Origin: Spongospora subterranea
Lineage: Eukaryota > Endomyxa > Phytomyxea > Plasmodiophorida > Plasmodiophoridae
Reading direction: 5' to 3'
Assembly: GCA_900404475.1 (NCBI GenBank)
Contig: OUQQ01000687.1
Location: forward strand, 1,554 to 12,228
DNA: 10,675 bases
In this document: positions 8,480-10,675 of the stretch, piece by piece
Layout of the letters: each line of letters opens with the position of its first letter
How positions within the stretch are numbered: position 1 is the first letter of the stretch
The notes under the pieces: generated by a model
The model's input: the letters and a program-made list of their open reading frames with translations, nothing else
The model's database searches: none
Told to the model about the DNA's origin: nothing
Translations under genes and position numbers: made by a program

Positions 8480-8813
8480 ATGGCATTCGCTCGTTTTCGG
8501 ACAAAACATCAGGGAACGCTGTTTATATTGCTGGAATTAATCGAGAAATTTTTAGCGTTGGCAATTCCGCATAGCACTGTATTGTCGCTGGGAATCATCA
8601 ACAATGCTATTCGTCTACCTGCGCAAATCAATCAACAAGAGTTTTGCAAATACAGTTATCAAGTCAAGGGAGCTGGAGGATGACATTTACGTGCCCGACG
8701 CTGCACGATGTGCTGAAATGTTTTTGGAAGCGATTTCGCGCCCAAACACTGTAATCGATGTTGCAGGGACGACAAGCATTTTACGCCACTCTCCTCGTGA
8801 ATGCCACAGCTAG
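8480..8813 (+). CDS. Hypothetical small protein, possible two-exon gene
   Basis: I do not recognise it. One frame from the ATG at 8480 encodes a hydrophobic, helical stretch (LFILLELIEKFLALAIPHS). A second frame encodes an acidic helical stretch (ELEDDIYVPDAARCAEMFLE) and ends at TAG 8811-8813. A 43-nt GT-AG intron at 8613-8655 (ATTC|GTCTAC to ATACAG|TT) would join the two in frame to 96 residues. The intron is shorter than any in the two known genes, so a frameshifted relic is an equal alternative. It lies downstream of SHPRH on the same strand. Confidence 0.28.
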
Positions 8814-8859
8814 CTGAGAGTTTTGAGCCAAAGTTGGGCAAACTCAAACCGCCTCACAA

Positions 8860-9195
8860 ATGTTAACAACTTTCATTGCCAAGTATTCAAGCTCAGATGA
8901 ACTGGCCCAGGCCTTAGAAGATACCATAGACATCTATCTTATTTGCATTTATACACCAAATCTGACTAGAACTCGAGTAGGAAAAACGTTTGGAAATCGC
9001 GATAAGTTTGATGGACAGGCAAAGAGAAAGTGCAAGCGTAAGGCAAGCAACGAATTGCATCTGAACACACAAAAATTGCCTTTTGACGGCATATCACCAG
9101 CCAAGATCACGACGAGCAACGAATCGATGAAGATGCACGTGTCAGCGTACTTGACATTGATTGGGTACCGGTGCAACACTGGTTATTGCTTTTAA
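8860..9195 (+). CDS. Hypothetical ORF, 111 residues
   Basis: This ATG-to-TAA frame begins with a helical acidic part (SSSDELAQALEDTIDIY). A Lys/Arg-rich central patch (AKRKCKRKAS) follows that could serve as a nuclear signal, then a Ser/Thr-rich tail. No family is recognised. Codon use is mixed and less biased than in RFC5 or SHPRH. It may be an exon of a larger plus-strand gene continuing into the frame at 9210-9410, or a decayed element. Confidence 0.28.
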   Translation: MLTTFIAKYSSSDELAQALEDTIDIYLICIYTPNLTRTRVGKTFGNRDKFDGQAKRKCKRKASNELHLNTQKLPFDGISPAKITTSNESMKMHVSAYLTLIGYRCNTGYCF

Positions 9196-9209
9196 TTGTG
9201 AATAGATAA

Positions 9210-9410
9210 GCTAATGGTAATGCAACGCCATATGGACGTTTCGTTGGGCTGATTCATGCCGAACTTTGTCGTCGGTTCGGTGACGGGGAATTGGAGGCGA
9301 AACGATTGGCACAAACACCCACTGAATCTCATATCGTCAGGAGCGTTGATACACCATCAGATTTTTCTATTGTGAAGGTGATGAAGTCGTCCACGGTAAT
9401 GATTCTTTCG
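9210..9410 (+). CDS. Candidate internal exon with a consensus splice donor
   Basis: A stop-free frame of 67 codons (after TAA 9207-9209) reads like real protein (PYGRFVGLIHAELCRRFGD, then a hydrophobic IVKVMKSSTVMILS end). It finishes at TCG|GTGAGT, an ideal 5' splice site. A clear acceptor on the left is not obvious, and the downstream partner exon was not found. It overlaps the minus-strand candidate 9607-9329 over about 80 bases, so one of the two is likely spurious there. No family is recognised. Confidence 0.27.
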
Positions 9411-9607
9411 GTGAGTGGGAGGTCAATATGCTGCGACAAAGCCACTCGAACATGATCGTCCACAATGACCTCGGTTCTTATCAGAAAAAAACGACGTCGC
9501 GGGGGACAGACGGATTGTACAGCATTTTCCAAATAATGGAGCAAAACAGCGGGACATTTTTTTATCAAATAACGGCCAATCAACATTACCCAGCAGTATT
9601 GAAAGAC
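9329..9607 (-). CDS. Candidate terminal exon of an unidentified minus-strand gene
   Basis: From an acceptor-like TCCTCACTCAG (ending at 9608) the minus strand is open for 92 codons to a TGA at 9329-9331. It encodes an aromatic/hydrophobic start (VFQYCWVMLIGRYL), a CPPRRRF turn, and a strand-like end with alternating hydrophobics (TVDDFITFTIEK). Codon use resembles the known genes. Upstream on the same strand another frame (to about 9845) reads protein-like in a different phase, which would require an intron or a frameshift between them. No family is recognised. Confidence 0.33.
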   Translation of the reverse strand, partial: VFQYCWVMLIGRYLIKKCPAVLLHYLENAVQSVCPPRRRFFLIRTEVIVDDHVRVALSQHIDLPLTERIITVDDFITFTIEKSDGVSTLLTI

Positions 9608-9609
9608 CT

Positions 9610-9845
9610 GAGTGAGGAGACCCACTGTTCCTCAATGGTTCGAAGATGTGTTTCATTGGTGTCATCTTAAATTCCTCCATTATGCGATATTCCTTAGAAA
9701 TCCCCGACTGCAATTTTGATATTTCGGGAATTTTCTGAAAGCGCCACACCCAAAAGCAGCTTCCCTCTGCGATTTCGACTTTGTAAAAGCAGCGGTCCAT
9801 CACCATCCTTGGCGACCTCATCACGAGGTCAAGGCAGGAAAACAA
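9610..9845 (-). CDS. Candidate exon in a second minus-strand frame
   Basis: This frame encodes a plausible segment (YKVEIAEGSCFWVWRFQKI, then ISKLQSG and EEFKMTPMKHIFEPLR). It lies just upstream of the 9607-9329 frame but one base out of phase with it. The ATG at 9845 is only the first Met in this frame, not a supported start. It may be part of the same multi-exon or decayed gene. No known domain is evident. Confidence 0.25.
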
Positions 9846-9983
9846 GGGATATCAAGATGAAGGCCCAAAACCTAATTGATATCTCTTTCTCTCTGCATCG
9901 CGTGCAGGGATTTATTGGAACTGTCACTGTTTCAGCCACCGAGTTCGCTCATAGATTCAATCCCATGAAAGGCGTCGGAACAG

Positions 9984-10163
9984 ATGGCGTTTTTCGATTC
10001 GGATCTCATCGAATTTGCAAAGTCCATCGGTGGATATTTATATCGCAACAGACGCAAAACGCGTTGGACGGCAGAAACTGGTGATCCCAACAAGATTATC
10101 GAAGATCTTCTGTCAATTGAACAACGATCATATTCGGGTAATACGATTGATAAATTGTACTGA
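9984..10163 (+). CDS. Hypothetical short ORF or first exon
   Basis: An ATG in good context (CAGATGG) opens 59 codons to TGA at 10161-10163. The frame begins MAFFDSDLIEFAKSIGGYL and continues hydrophilic and helical (TGDPNKIIEDLLSIEQRS). A possible donor (TCG|GGTAATA) lies near the end, so it could be a first exon. It overlaps the 3' end of the minus-strand frame 10675-10096 by about 70 bases. No family is recognised with any security. Confidence 0.22.
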   Translation: MAFFDSDLIEFAKSIGGYLYRNRRKTRWTAETGDPNKIIEDLLSIEQRSYSGNTIDKLY

Positions 10164-10675
10164 TATCGGATTTGGTTTCGAGGTGTTTTTGCAAAGGAAT
10201 CATCACAGATTGCGACGTGTTCATCGCTTTCTCTTCCAAACCGTAAACGGAGATCGCAGCGAAAGAGCAGTTCAATTCCATGGCAGGGTTGGACTCGAGG
10301 TGGAGCAGTGACGCCACCACTAAGGGGATCACGACGAGAGGGTTGGGCAACCTGTCCGCCTTCTCGCCAATCATCTTCAGCATAACGGCGGTGACCATAT
10401 CGGGCAATCGCCACCGCCACCTCAATACGGTCCTCGATATCGCCCCCGACGTCTCCATCATGTGAACGGTCACCCTGAACGAGAAACGGGCGACATCTTG
10501 ATTGAAAGGAGAACGCAACCTCCTTGCAGGCCAAGTAGGCGATGGATCCTGAATAACGCTGTCGCCATCGTCAAACGCGTTTGGGTTGATCATTTGGTCA
10601 ATGCCTTCATCCATCGCTATTGTCGTTGATTGCTTGTACCGCCGGGACCACCAATACCAAAGGGCAACGGCGATA
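10096..10675 (-). CDS. Unidentified protein, partial, entering from the right edge
   Basis: The frame is open from the window edge to TAA at 10096-10098, about 192 codons, with codon choice (CTC, ATC, GTC, GTG, AAC, GAG) like the two known genes. It starts with an IAVALWYWW segment followed by SRRYK, which looks like the end of a transmembrane helix with a positive cytoplasmic flank. An acidic tail follows (DEGIDQM, DDGDSVIQD), then a helical region with two hydrophobic stretches (LPDMVTAVMLKMIGEKADR and LVVIPLVVASLLHLESN). The 5' part lies outside the window. The ATG at 10614 is internal to this open frame and need not be the start. A splice donor (ATCA|GTACAA) near 10160 might end the exon earlier. 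No family is recognised. Confidence 0.45.
   Translation of the reverse strand, partial: IAVALWYWWSRRYKQSTTIAMDEGIDQMINPNAFDDGDSVIQDPSPTWPARRLRSPFNQDVARFSFRVTVHMMETSGAISRTVLRWRWRLPDMVTAVMLKMIGEKADRLPNPLVVIPLVVASLLHLESNPAMELNCSFAAISVYGLEEKAMNTSQSVMIPLQKHLETKSDISTIYQSYYPNMIVVQLTEDLR

Noticed and set aside
9428..9670. Plus-strand ORF of 80 codons
   Set aside because: It reads tolerably as protein, but the opposite-strand frame over the same bases has better codon use and an acceptor-like start, so I kept only the minus call.
9932..10534. Minus-strand frame of 200 codons near the right end
   Set aside because: It is longer than the frame I preferred but Arg/Asp-rich with poorer codon choice. The other minus frame is open to the window edge and has ordered hydrophobic and helical patterns.
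1..10675. CRISPR arrays, bacterial operon signals, prophage or toxin-antitoxin content
   Set aside because: No direct-repeat array or bacterial gene layout is present; the spliced eukaryotic genes rule out this reading.

Overview
The window is nuclear DNA of a eukaryote. Two conserved genes, each broken by GT-AG introns, lie in tandem on the + strand, and the right-hand quarter holds candidate exons I could not identify. Reading frames restored across the introns match conserved eukaryotic families and use the standard code. Introns run from 49 to 504 nt. The organism is probably an invertebrate animal or another opisthokont, but the sequence alone does not settle the clade.

Region 1 (288-2693): a complete six-exon gene for replication factor C subunit 5 (RFC5; Rfc3 in budding yeast), 344 residues as assembled. 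It has the AAA+ motifs expected of a clamp-loader subunit. Intron 2 holds a short relic of a DDE-type (IS630/Tc1-like) transposase.

Region 2 (2694-3596): about 900 bases with no convincing gene. It should contain the RFC5 3' end and the promoter and 5' UTR of the next gene. Two upstream AUGs lie just before the second gene's start.

Region 3 (3597-8236): a complete four-exon gene for a SHPRH-type SNF2 helicase / RING E3 ubiquitin ligase, 1456 residues as assembled. The SNF2 N-half, the RING finger and the helicase C-half are in the usual SHPRH order. The linker-histone and PHD insertions of the vertebrate protein are absent.

Region 4 (8237-10675): no recognised family. It has several coding-like frames on both strands. 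The strongest is a minus-strand frame that enters from the right edge (10675 down to 10096), starts with a possible membrane segment, and has codon use like the two known genes. Others are a minus-strand exon-like frame at 9607-9329 and plus-strand frames at 8480-8813, 8860-9195, 9210-9410 and 9984-10163. Some of these overlap on opposite strands, so they cannot all be real.

The two identified genes meet at the sliding clamp PCNA. RFC loads PCNA onto DNA, and SHPRH-family ligases extend ubiquitin chains on PCNA when forks stall. Their head-to-tail adjacency is a notable context observation, though it may be chance.
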